Assembly: GCA_008933995.1 (NCBI GenBank)
Contig: WARS01000036.1
Span: 1,960,419-2,024,418, forward strand
Reading direction: 5' to 3'
Origin: Datnioides undecimradiatus
Taxonomy: Eukaryota; Chordata; Actinopteri; Lobotiformes; Datnioididae
DNA: 64,000 bases
Shown here: positions 41,178 through 51,732 of the stretch, in pieces
How the letters are laid out: the number at the start of each line of letters is the position of its first letter
Position numbering within the stretch: position 1 is the first letter of the stretch
Program-made: the position numbers and the translations under genes
Notes under the pieces: model-generated
Told to the model about the DNA's origin: nothing
Database searches by the model: none
What the model saw: the letters and a program-made list of their open reading frames with translations, nothing else

Positions 41178-41443
41178 CCCTTTGATGCATAGTGGTCACT
41201 ACAGTGGACAGCTATTCAAATGCCATTTTCTTGTATATGTATGGGCTGAACAGTGTTACAGTATGTCAAAATATGTTCACATTATTGTAACAGCATATTT
41301 CTTTAGTTAAAATACTCAAAACGCATGCTGTCCGCCTGAGTGGACGTGGAAAATTTTCTTGATTTTTTTCCCCATGGCCTAAGAAAAATAAAAACAAAAA
41401 AAAAAATCCTGGCTGAAGTTTTCATAATTCATGCATCAAAGGG
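41178..41443. mobile_element. piggyBac-like MITE
   Basis: The 266-bp element is flanked by TTAA on both sides (41174-41177 and 41444-41447). It has perfect 13-bp terminal inverted repeats CCCTTTGATGCAT / ATGCATCAAAGGG. TTAA target duplication and CCY ends are the hallmark of the piggyBac superfamily. Subterminal sequences around 41200-41215 (cagtggacagc) and 41328-41345 (gctgtccgcctgagtgg) form a second, imperfect inverted pair. There is no coding capacity. Perfect ends suggest a fairly recent insertion. Confidence 0.8.
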
Positions 41444-41447
41444 TTAA

Positions 41448-43239
41448 CCATAACCAAACCATAGATTATTTTCCATAACTAAGACCTTTCCTCTGCCTTG
41501 ACTGCACCCCAGATGTCATGTGTAGCTATTGTAGTCAGCAAACGTTTAAAACACAGTTGAGATTTGAAATAAAAACATTAAATCCTTGTCTACCAGCAGA
41601 CTTGAGACACATGTGGATCAAAGCATGTTTTACTTATACACCTCCATGCAGAGTTTGGTTTGAAAGGGACGATGTGCATCAACCACTTAATGCGTCAGTA
41701 AACACGTCTTGAACAGAGACTCCCTAAGAGTGGCAGGAGATGAAGAGCTACAGTGCATCCAAACAAACTGGGGGCTGTTTGGAGGCGTCATGTCATGTTG
41801 TGTTCATGATCAGGACTCAAAAAGACTCAGTTACACTGACTGAACGTGGTCTTCTGTATTGTGTGAAATGCTGCCTGCACCAGCATGCTGTGATTAGAAG
41901 AAGGTTGTTTGTGATTTGACTTCAACTCACGTACGGATGTAACAAAGATATTTGGTATTTGTAAAAGTTTTTGGGATAATATCGCAGATGATCATTCATC
42001 AGATGCTGAGACATTGTTTTGCAGGCTCACCATAAGCAGACGCTAATTAAACATCTTAGATGCCCACTTTAAACTCTTTGTCTGCTTGTCTTTGTCAGCT
42101 GTCTGCTTGGCATTATAAAAGCTTGAGTGAGCCATGATCCAATTAGTCAAATCCAGACCCAGACCAAAGGTTGGCCAGTCACTCAATTTTGTTGGGCTTA
42201 TGTAAGTTTGTCTCCTTTGTGTCAAGTTGGACGGCACGGCGGTTGGTTTCTTTGATTCGAGGACCAGCAACATCACGTTTCAGTAACACTCAAGGCCATC
42301 AAATGCATGGTGGGTATAAATATGCATGATCATGAAGTGTTTGTCCCACTTGTGCTCAGTGGGTACACAGAAGATGTGCATGGGTCTGATGTGTGCACTC
42401 ATGGTTCATCTCATCAGCCCAATTTTACGTAGGTCTGATTGAAATAAAGTTTCAAAAGATTATTTTTATTGCAGTTTTGGCGTTTATGGAACAGAAGACT
42501 GTAAATCGATGTTTACAGTTTACAGTAAATGTCTCTTCTGGTTTTACAGAGACGTCATTCTTCCAGCATGACGGCAGCATGAGCATAATCCTCACATATA
42601 CATTCACATCGCTTCTATAAACTGCTGAAACTGGAGCATGGGGCAAAGCTAAACACACAGAGGAAGCGAGTCCAGAGAAGAAGAGAGTCCAGAGAGGGTT
42701 TCACACACTCGCGTCTGAGAAAGAGTCCAAACAAGCCATCACATGCTGTCAAAATATCTTATCTTATCTTATCTTATCTTAATGCCCGATTCCTGCCGTT
42801 TGCAGCTCATCACAACACGTGAAGGAGTGAGGGGGATCACAGGGTCAGCACAGGATTAATGGCATAAAATGTTTTTCCTAATATACAAATATTCTATATC
42901 TATATATCATATTTTCACCAGAGTGGTTCTGGGAAATACGTTCATTCATCAAGAGAATGAACCTGGAAAGAGAGAATTTTAAAAACGGGGTTGTGTGTCA
43001 GAGAGCGTAAGTCTGTGTGTGTCTGAGATTTGAGGTTGTGCTTCATCTTACGAGGATGCGAGCCAAACAATGGTCGAAATATATACTGTCTGCATATTCA
43101 GAGAAGACCTCAAGTTACCCAGGGATGAAACTCTTTCCTGAACAATCAGAGTCACTGTTGCAGCACTGTGGACTGGATTTGGTTTAATGTGTAGGTGGCA
43201 CAGTTCTTACAGCTACCTTTGAGATTAATCACAACATGT
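41448..43239. other. Gene-free stretch
   Basis: Only the ATCTT array is recognisable. Confidence 0.5.
42756..42780. repeat. (ATCTT)5 microsatellite
   Basis: Five perfect pentanucleotide units. Confidence 0.9.
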
Positions 43240-43775
43240 TAACACAGATAGCAGCTCTGTGTGGCATAGCACTGCTTTGAGCTTTAAACTAATAGCAGCA
43301 TGCTAATGTCCTCAAGGTGAAAATGTTTGCATGCTAACCTGATGCTAACCAGGTTTTAACCACTATGCTCCTTTGTCTTAGTTGTTGATGATAACATGAT
43401 AACATCTTCTAATTAGGGCTGAGCACAAACTGCAGCTGAGGGTGATGGGAGTGTTGTTACTTTTACTACTTAAAAATGAACTGGGATGCCATGTCGATGA
43501 TCAGCAATCAGCAATTGTCTGTGTTTTGCATCATTGACTGGGAATCCCTGGATTACATGTTTATATTTACATATTTTCTGGATATTGTTTGATTTTCATT
43601 GCTGATCGATGGCTGCACTATTAAAAGCATTTTGACCTGAAGCTGGTGTTTGATGAAACATCAGGGTACCAAAGTTATTAGGGTTCATCCTCTGGGCACC
43701 ATGAATACCTGCCTGCAGTTTCACACCAATACTTCCAACAACTGCCCAGAGGTGTCATGCAAAACCTAAAATGTC
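43240..43775. repeat. Degraded copy of an abundant percomorph interspersed repeat
   Basis: The stretch carries phrases I know from a very common percomorph repeat: agcatgctaatg, tgcatgctaacc, aattagggctgagcacaaac, gcagctgagggtgatggga, tttgacctgaagctgg, ccaaagttattagggttcatcctctggg and a closing block about the repeat's terminal region near 43700-43750. The middle (about 43490-43620) does not fit and may be an insertion or decayed part. I do not know the official family name. Recognition is from memory of the pattern, not a search. Confidence 0.55.
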
Positions 43776-43824
43776 TGTGGCATTACAGGAACAATTTAAG
43801 GATGGCTTAAGTCTGCAATGTAAC

Positions 43825-43843
43825 AACACACACACACACACAC
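43825..43843. repeat. (AC)9 microsatellite
   Basis: Short AC array just after the percomorph repeat copy. Confidence 0.85.
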
Positions 43844-44368
43844 GGTAGTTAGTTGATTGCCATAGTTTAAATTAACCAGACAGAGAGTTATAGGAAGGGT
43901 GAAAGAGGAGATGACGGAGTGAATGCCTGCACACACACAAACACCCTCTCCCCATTCAAACCTATCAATGTGTGTGTATGTGTATGTGTGTCCCTTCACA
44001 CATGGTTACATCACACAATGCTGCCTATTTTCACATCAGCACAGTGCATTTGAATAGCAAAGGCTACTGGGGCAGCAGTGGGGAGGGGCGAACAACACCA
44101 GTGTGGTACAGTATCTGTCTGCTGGAGGAGCACTGGGTGACTCTGACACAGACACACACACAGGGCACTGTTTATTCTATCAGTTTGTGTGTCTTGTTTG
44201 CTGGTTTGTTGTTTCTTTTGTAACTCTATAACTCTGAAAATTGTCCCTACAAAGTATAAATTGGTCAGTCTTTCTTCCCATAGTACACACACAACCCTTC
44301 GCATATGAACACTGATCATTTGGACCTCCTTGTTTCCTCTCTGTGACAGTTTGGAGGACGCTGTCAGT

Positions 44369-44600
44369 CCCCCCTCTAACCCCCCCTTTGTCCATTTCCC
44401 TCAATGTCCTCCTCCTCCTTTTGGCCTCAGCCCCTCCCCCTGTTTGCCCCCTTCCACCTGACTAGCCAATGGGACCAGACAGCCTAGTCTGGGCATGGAA
44501 TGACTGGAGAGTGGAAGGGGGTGGGGAAGAGTGACTGGACAGGACCAAACACCTTGCCGGCCAGACAGACAGGAGCAGAGAGGCTGAGCGGACGTGAGTC
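44369..44600 (+). promoter_or_regulatory. Promoter-like block upstream of the 44844 first exon
   Basis: A C/T-rich tract (44369-44460) is followed by a CCAAT box (agCCAATggg near 44465), then a G-rich stretch with gggggtgggg near 44518 that could bind Sp/KLF factors. No TATA box is evident. The block sits 250 to 470 bases before the start codon and differs in composition from its AT-leaning surroundings. The transcription start is not determined; I infer it lies between about 44540 and 44650. Confidence 0.4.
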
Positions 44601-44648
44601 CAGTTAAAGAAAATCAACATTGTTGTTTGTTGAAGAGTTTGTCTCTGG

Positions 44649-44738
44649 ATGAATGAAACTTCTCTGCCTGTTGCTTCCCCTCAATGGATGTACATAGCTG
44701 CAGGTCTGGAGCTGCAGGTTTCTGAACCTGAGACCTGA
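44649..44738 (+). other. Upstream ORF in the leader of the 44844 exon
   Basis: This is a 29-codon frame starting MNETSLPVASPQWMYIAAGL and ending at TGA (44736-44738), about 105 bases before the main ATG. If the leader is transcribed unspliced, it could lower initiation at 44844. GT dinucleotides in the leader (for example ACACAG|gtacat at 44822) could also be donors, so the leader may be spliced. The assignment depends on the unproven transcription start. Confidence 0.3.
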
Positions 44739-44843
44739 AAGGAAGACCAGCAGAAGAAGAAGAGCAGGAGACACACAGGAAGGAGGGAGCTCAGCGCAGA
44801 CCTCTGACTACGACACACACAGGTACATCCGCGGTCCTGCACC

Positions 44844-44957
44844 ATGCCAGCAGGACAGAGGTTTTCTGACATGGAGATGTTGGTAGAGATGGAGGACAAG
44901 CAAGTGAACACTGCCAGGAGCAGGGCTGGGAGCTGTGTGGAGTTCTACTCTGTCAGA
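44844..44957 (+). CDS. First coding exon of an unidentified gene (38 codons, ends at a splice donor)
   Basis: The sequence shows an ATG in an acceptable context (A at -3, sequence cacc before ATG) and 38 open codons, then AGA|GTAAGT, a near-consensus donor with GT at 44958. The exon ends in phase 0. The peptide starts MPAGQRFSDMEMLVEMEDKQ and ends CVEFYSVR. It is acidic and Met/Glu-rich at first, then Arg/Ser-rich, with no signal peptide or membrane segment, so a cytosolic or peripheral protein is likely (inference). The frame stays open for a while past the donor, but codon character drops and the intron reading looks random. A promoter-like block and a leader with one uORF lie directly upstream, which supports a 5' terminal coding exon. 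I do not recognise the family and assign no function. Confidence is moderate because the call rests on start, donor and context, not homology. Confidence 0.6.
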
Positions 44958-46757
44958 GTAAGTTTCTTTTTCCCTCCTGCTTTTGATGAAGTCGCAAAAA
45001 AGTTCATCGTCTCTGTTTCCAATCAAATTTCTGGAATTTTGAAGAATTGTCTGGGTGCCAGAATACACACAGAAACATATATTTGATACATCATTATTCC
45101 AACACACTCAAGTTGGTAAAACTAAAAATGTGGTGAAATCATATTATAAATGCACACTTCTGCTGAAAATTAATGTAAAACAACACAGAATTATTGGGTT
45201 AAGGGAGCAACCAAGCACATTTTATTGGCATCTGTCTTTCCCAAAGGTACAACATGATTTTAAAGAGAAAGCCAAATATACACTGTGGGCCACAGGTTGG
45301 AAAACAGTGCAAAATGTGTGCCTAATCTCTGTTTCATAACCTGGTACAAATCACCACGATACAATAAAGTACACATAATGTCGGTGGTGTTTAGGGGGAT
45401 AAGTTCAGCCGTTATTACAACCACTTCACTGTGCCTCCGTTAAAGCCAGCAGACCAAAAGAGATTTGGATGTGATTGCAAAGAGCTGAGCTGTTCGAGGA
45501 GGGTTTGAGCAGTGCTGCCAGATGCTCGCCCGGCCTCGAACCTGGCGCTGGTTCCCTGGCTCTGCTGTGGGTCAATGACCTCAAAATGTTGCAACAGGTC
45601 TGTGCTTTCACAGAGAGGAGATGCTGCTGTGTTGAGCGACACTCGACTCATTTTCTAACTGCAGTTGGTGACTGGATGCAGCTGAACCTCTTACCTTTGC
45701 ACATCAAAGACATTACTCTTGCTTCGTGATATTGCAGCTGTGATAAAAATACAGTGTTTGCAGAGCTGCTGTCCCTAAAGAGCACACCTTTCTGTGTGCC
45801 AAGGCTTTCTAACTTTGTGTTTGGTAACTCTGTCCTCAGGGGCTTGCCATAAAAGGCAGAGGGTACTGCATCAACAGTGTTTTGTACACAAAGAGAGGAG
45901 TGTCTCTTTATGTGATGCTGTTGATGGTCACCCAGCTGAGCAGCTGAGCAGGTGTATTGGTCACATATTGTGACTTGTATCCTGATAATTCACTGAAAAC
46001 ACGGCAGTTGAGTAAGTTGTACGGTCATCACATCTGCAGCTGTTGAGAGTCAACAGTGGACCATCAAAATACAGCCAGACCTGATACGGTTCGACGCAAG
46101 TGCGGAAGACATGACGCGCAGAGTTCGGCTGCTTATGCAGAGGCCTGTTCATGATCAGCTCTGGCAGCAGTTAACTGACACAGCAGCTGTCCAACTTTAC
46201 TGCTGTTGTCAATCTGAAGACGTTCAGAACGAGCCACTGGCTGTCAAATTGTTTCTGTTTTATCGCTGCTTTTAAATGATATTTATGACTGAGCCGCAGG
46301 CTTGATAAATAATGGACATGGAACGCCTCCAAGGTGCATTGCACGCATGCTTTTTAAAGGATTTGCACTGATGTAAATATTTATCGACTTACAAAAACTC
46401 GATAGTTACCTGGCTGCAGGAGGTCGTCAGAGCTGATTTACTGCACCTTCTCTTCATTGGATGAACAGCAGATCAGCTGCTGCAGATATATAATCGACTC
46501 CTCAGTTTATTGCCATACAGTGTATGGACTATTAATATGCTGCTTGTGTGTTTTTCTCCCCCTGCATCTTTCCATCTTATTCCTAGGTTATAGGTTATTC
46601 TGTCAATCTCTGGCCATGTTCTAAAATTTGGGTTTATGGGATTATGGAGGTGTGAGTGAGTGCCAGTGTGTACAGTAGGAAGTCAGGTGGCGTCACGTGA
46701 GGTGGCTCACAGACTGGACAGACTCAGAGGAATGCTGTTTTTGTGTGGAGCGAGAGA

Positions 46758-46762
<5 letters not shown>

Positions 46763-46800
<38 letters not shown>
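46763..46800. repeat. (AG)19 microsatellite
   Basis: Uninterrupted AG array within the putative first intron of the 44844 gene. Confidence 0.95.
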
Positions 46801-46802
<2 letters not shown>

Positions 46803-47980
46803 AACCCTTTGTTCCAAAACCTGGCTGAGCGGCTGCTGGTGAACTGTACATCCCGCTGAAGCAAACAAAAGTTCATATGTGCTCTTACACATTAATGATT
46901 AACAGTTAGTTTCAGTTTTGCATAATTGTATAAATGATTTTCCTATATATCAGGTGTGTATACTAGATGTTTAGGTACAGCGTTACATCTTTTTCTTATT
47001 CTCTGTGACTCAAAAGGACCAAAATTCCTTCCTTCAGTGAGAAAATGAGTCAAAATGCATTTTCATTTTTAAATATTAAATAATTTTTTCACCTTTATCT
47101 TTAAGAATTTAGAAATGTAATCCAATAAACAGTTTATCCGGTCCACGTAACCTCCCAGATCCGCCACTGTCCTTATGCTAAACAGGAAAGAGTGTGTACA
47201 TACAGTATGCAACCAAACCGAAGGTTGAGTGAACAGATAAACAAAGTGTAGTTGCAGCTGTGGGCTGGCCTGGGGGAGACCAGATGAGTGTGAGGTAAAC
47301 TGATGTATTCCTTTCTAACGTTACAGGAGATCCTGAAACAAACTGAAATAAAAACAGAAACACAGTGTGAAGTAATCATTTAAAAGAAACCCCCACAAGT
47401 TAAAGTAAATGAGTCGTCTTCCATTTTGATTCATGTCAGTGACGAAAATATAACACGATATTTTGGAGTAACATGGTCATTTAAATGGAAACTCTGCGTA
47501 ATACTACTACTAATAATAAGTCTAGAGGTTTTAAGAGGGTTTTTGTTGATTACAGAACTGTAGAGATGATTTAATCAAGTGCTGCCCGGACCTGGCAAGC
47601 ACGCAAACCTGCAAACACACTCCTTGAGGCGGCAGGTTAAATGGACTGACAGAGGAGGAAAACCATGAAGAAGGTTGTGTGACTCAGAGGTCAGCTTGTG
47701 TGGGGAATGATGGTCTGTTTGTGTTCAACACAGCCCAGTGATGCTACGAGCCACGGGCCTGATCGCTATATGGGTTATACTGCCATCAACACGTGCGTCC
47801 ACACGTACACATGCATGAGGAGTTTGAAGTTCAGGAGCCATGAAGCTCAGTGTATCATTAAAGTTATCTCCTGACTCCTCCAGGTATATCATTACTGCCC
47901 CAAGTCATAACAGATCAGGCCATACTGATGCACTGTATATGTATTTAGACATGTATGGTGCCTGTGTATATATTGAGCCC

Positions 47981-48014
47981 TGTATGTGTGTGTATGTGTG
48001 TGTGTGTGTGTGTG
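47981..48014. repeat. (TG)n microsatellite
   Basis: TG array with two TA interruptions. Confidence 0.9.
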
Positions 48015-49961
48015 CGGGTTCAAGGGGTTAACAATCATGCTATACGAAGGTATGCGATTGTTTTCACGTGACAGATTTAATGCATGCACGGTACATTGGT
48101 GTGTCTCTGTGTGTAAAAGCTTCTCCTGGGGATTTGCTACTTTATCTTCTCAGTGTGTTGCTGTTTGAAGGTAAATCACACCCAAATGTTGTCACATGGC
48201 AAAAAAAAAATTCAAAAGTTCAAGTTGCATCTTTGGGACCATGGACGACACAGTTAAAGGTCTTGAGAGACCTTCACTCTCTGTGGCTGCTGTGACTTCC
48301 CTCACCACCATCAAAGGGCAATCCACTGGTTTTATACCATTTAGGATCCATTTCAGATCCAAGGACTCTGTTTCCTGATGCACCAGTGTTTCCCTCAGTA
48401 TCCCCCCTCATGGGTGGCCATTGAGCCTCCTTACATGGCATCATCAGAGCTTTGCTTCTCCAAAGAGAGCGAGAGCAAGGGTTTCAGTGTCAGGGTGCAT
48501 TACATCTCCTTGGCTTCAGTCGGTGGTCGTGACACGGCAGGTTGTGAAGTCTGAGACGTCAGGGTGGCGGCAGGAGGTATTAGGCCAGCTGTAAGAGGAG
48601 GGATTATGTCCCACTGACCCTGTGTTCCCAGGTTATACGGCAGGAGGAGGAGGTGAGGGAAAATGGGGTTCAGGGTAGCGAGAGAGAGAGGAGAGGAGAG
48701 AGGAGTTAGTAGTTAAGAAGGGAGGAATGGATAGAGGATGAAAGGAAGGAAAGTCAGGAAACAAGGAGAAAAGGGGATAAAGTTTTGATGAGATGGCATC
48801 TGGCAGGCCTTGGCGGCCCCTCTGATTACTTTTACAACTACGGTGCGAGAGGTAGCTCCCTCTGCTGCTGCGCCCATGAATAGATCGAGAAGAGCTTGAC
48901 CAAAATAGCCTGACTGTACCTTTACATACAGGAACCAGATGTCCTGAACTCAAGGTCACAAGGTTGGTGTGCGCCACAATACTTTCATTTGAAATACCAA
49001 ACTTTTAGATATGAAGCTCTCTTCAAAAAATACGCCAAGTTCAGACACAGATGAGATGAAGACATAAAGTAAATAAAGAGCAATCGCCAGCAAATAGGAG
49101 ATTACATTGGACTCAGTATAAGACGGCATCTTCTCTTCTTACATGTGAGTTTTCTTAAAATATTATTTTGGTAATTAATGGATATTTCCTGCAAGCTGCT
49201 GCCCACTGAGCGCAGGTCAGGTCAATAAAAGTCAATAAAAGTAAATAAAACAATCAACAGACTTTTGTTTTACTGATCCAGCCAGTGTCACGCCAGTGTC
49301 ATGCATAACTGAAGCACCCACTGTCTTCACCATACCTGCATCCCTGCCTTGATCCAGCTGTGTGGAGCAAATTAAAATAAAAACAGATGTAGGAAGATAC
49401 AGACGGCTCATTAGCTCCATGGATACTGGCTAGCATAGCAACCGTGGATCTAAATACATATGTTTAGTGTCTACTTTTTCTGCACTGGTGAGTCAGTGAG
49501 TGTGTCTCAGATACCACCTAACATAATAACAAATAGCATTAGGATTAGTGCATGAGGTGTGGAGGTACTTTAGATGGTATAAGGTTGAAGTGCTGACGGA
49601 TGAAGGTGTTTCAGCTTTCTGGGGATTCAATAAAACAATTAGAAAACATCCTGTCATCCAAAGCAGCACCATGGATTCAGCACAAATCCACATATTCTAT
49701 CAGCCTAACATGAAACACACACTCTGCAGTTTTGTTGACAATTATGACATAAATGACCCTCACACCAAAAACCTCTCTGCTTAGCACCTGTGGTATGTTT
49801 CCTGCATCTGTCCTCCCTGCACAGATTCAAACAACTGTAAAAATTTCAGAGATGCTAAGCACACTGCAGTGACTATGGAGTGTGTACATGTGGTCGCATA
49901 CTGCGTTTCTATAGCGACTCTGCCAAACACAAGTGTTGCCCTATCAGCAGCCGATCTTCAG

Positions 49962-50070
49962 AGAGGGAGAGAGCCTCGGAGCTCTGCAGCGGATGAGCTC
50001 ATCCAGATTGCTTCCAGAGCGTTAGAGGAGATGGAAGATCAGATTGGGCAGACTGTTGTTGTTGTAGTGT
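49962..50070 (+). CDS. Candidate internal coding exon, phase-compatible with the 44844 exon
   Basis: An AG at 49960-49961 (cttcag) precedes 36 open codons plus one base, ending at a strong donor GTGAGT (50071). Its phase-0 start matches the phase-0 end of the exon at 44844-44957. The translation contains AADELIQIASRALEEMEDQI, a plausible amphipathic acidic helix, and then a less convincing Val run from a GTT/GTA repeat. Against it, the polypyrimidine tract before the acceptor is weak and other AGs nearby (49946, 49949) give other phases. I do not recognise the family. It could be chance. Confidence 0.25.
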
Positions 50071-51609
50071 GTGAGTAAATCTGTGTGTGTTTATATGTGT
50101 TTGTATGGAGATGTGGTGTACATTCCTAAGCCATCCGTGAACTCATTTGGTCATTAGGTTGGCTTATTATTATGGGTTTCTGAGGGTGACCTGGTCTAAA
50201 AACGTGCATGGCCCTATTTTCCTCCTCACTGTTTGAAGTCCACACACACATACAATACGAGCAGAGTGTGTGAAACATGATAGCAGCGCTGGTCATAGAG
50301 GATATAAAAAAAAGAAAAGCTAATTTTCTACAGGGGAAGCAAGAGAGAGCGTGCTGCAGACTCTGAGATGGAGACGATGTACAGGCCGGCAAAAACAAGA
50401 GAGAGAAAATCTTGGAGGGAGTGATTCATCCACGGGCTTTTACGTGATCTGGCTTAGGAAATCTCAGGGATGGATTACGCCAGAGGAGAACACCGGATGA
50501 TATATTTTATGGTGTGCAGGAAAATGTGGTGGGATGCAGCAGGAAAAATGTTTTTTGTTCTTTTATAGCAGGGAAAGGTTTAGGTCAGACGCTCTCAGAC
50601 AACACAGCAGCAGCAAGGTTTTGGAAAGTGTGGCGTTGCTACACGAGGGCGCGCAGACTGTGATGTTTGCATGTTTGCATGTGTTCAGTGATGCGTAGAC
50701 CATCTATTGGATGGAGTGAATCAGTGCTAGTTTTTCAATGACCACCTGTCCAGCATGTTGAAATCTTTGGCTTTCAGACCTCAGTTTCCAACCCAAAAAG
50801 CAAATGATAAGTTTTTATTGTTCCAGCATTTAGACAGGTGATACACTGCCTCTCTCACTAGAGGTTTTGTTGGATTGCTGCCGTAACTAGCTTGCTTACT
50901 CCTCTCACTTCGATCCTTCGCCTTTCAAATGTCTCGGGGGTTCACTGTAGGACAAAACCCTGCAATCACATTTCATCAGTGGTGCACAGTTGTTCAAGAG
51001 CCCAAAGCATCAACACGACATTTTCACAAGGTGAAGATGAATTCAGCTCACTTTCTGATATCAGCTTCCTGTTTCGGCGCAGCCTCACGCTGGGCCGATT
51101 AAACCACCGGTCTTTGTGGTGTTCTGATAAGAGAGATCTCCAGTGTTCACATTATTATGTCTCTACCCTGACGTCTCTGTGGCAACACAAAGAACAGTGG
51201 CTGCTGATGTGACTGGATGATAAATATTCCAGATAAATCTTGTGGTGAATTGTTCTGCTGATGAGGAAGGTTTCTAGAACGCTGACAGCTTTTGCAAAGA
51301 GATGCAAAGAGATGTTTCTGCAGAGTGACCGGAGGGGAATGAATGTATGAATGCTCTCCACCTTTGTTTGTTCAGGGGATGGCGTGCAGACCCCGACTGC
51401 TTCGTCACTCTCCTCCACATTTATCTGACTTAACCTCTCCCCACCACCTCTCAGCATCCACTGCAGTATCATCTGTGTGGCTGCAGACTGATGAAGTCTC
51501 TAAGGGCAAATATGACTCATCTCCAGATTTTAAACCAGATAATAGAAAGTGTCAAAACCAACTGATATGACCCACTAAATAATGATTTAAATAGTTTTTT
51601 ACCCACCTA

Positions 51610-51626
51610 ACACACACACAGATGCA

Positions 51627-51668
<42 letters not shown>

Positions 51669-51732
51669 TGCACACACATGCACAGATGCACGCACACGCA
51701 CACACACACACACACACAGAGATGCACGCACA
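51610..51732. repeat. (CA)n complex microsatellite
   Basis: Three CA arrays are separated by gatgcac-type spacers that recur four times, giving a higher-order pattern of array plus agatgcac. Confidence 0.9.

Larger units (their letters stand above)
44958..49961 (+). other. Putative first-intron sequence after the 44844 exon
   Basis: Begins GTAAGT at the donor. Holds AG and TG arrays, two TCACGTGA sites (46693-46700 and 48065-48072), a purine-rich tract (48635-48780) and a small tandem of tcaataaaag near 49219-49248. No convincing exon was seen before 49962. Confidence 0.4.
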
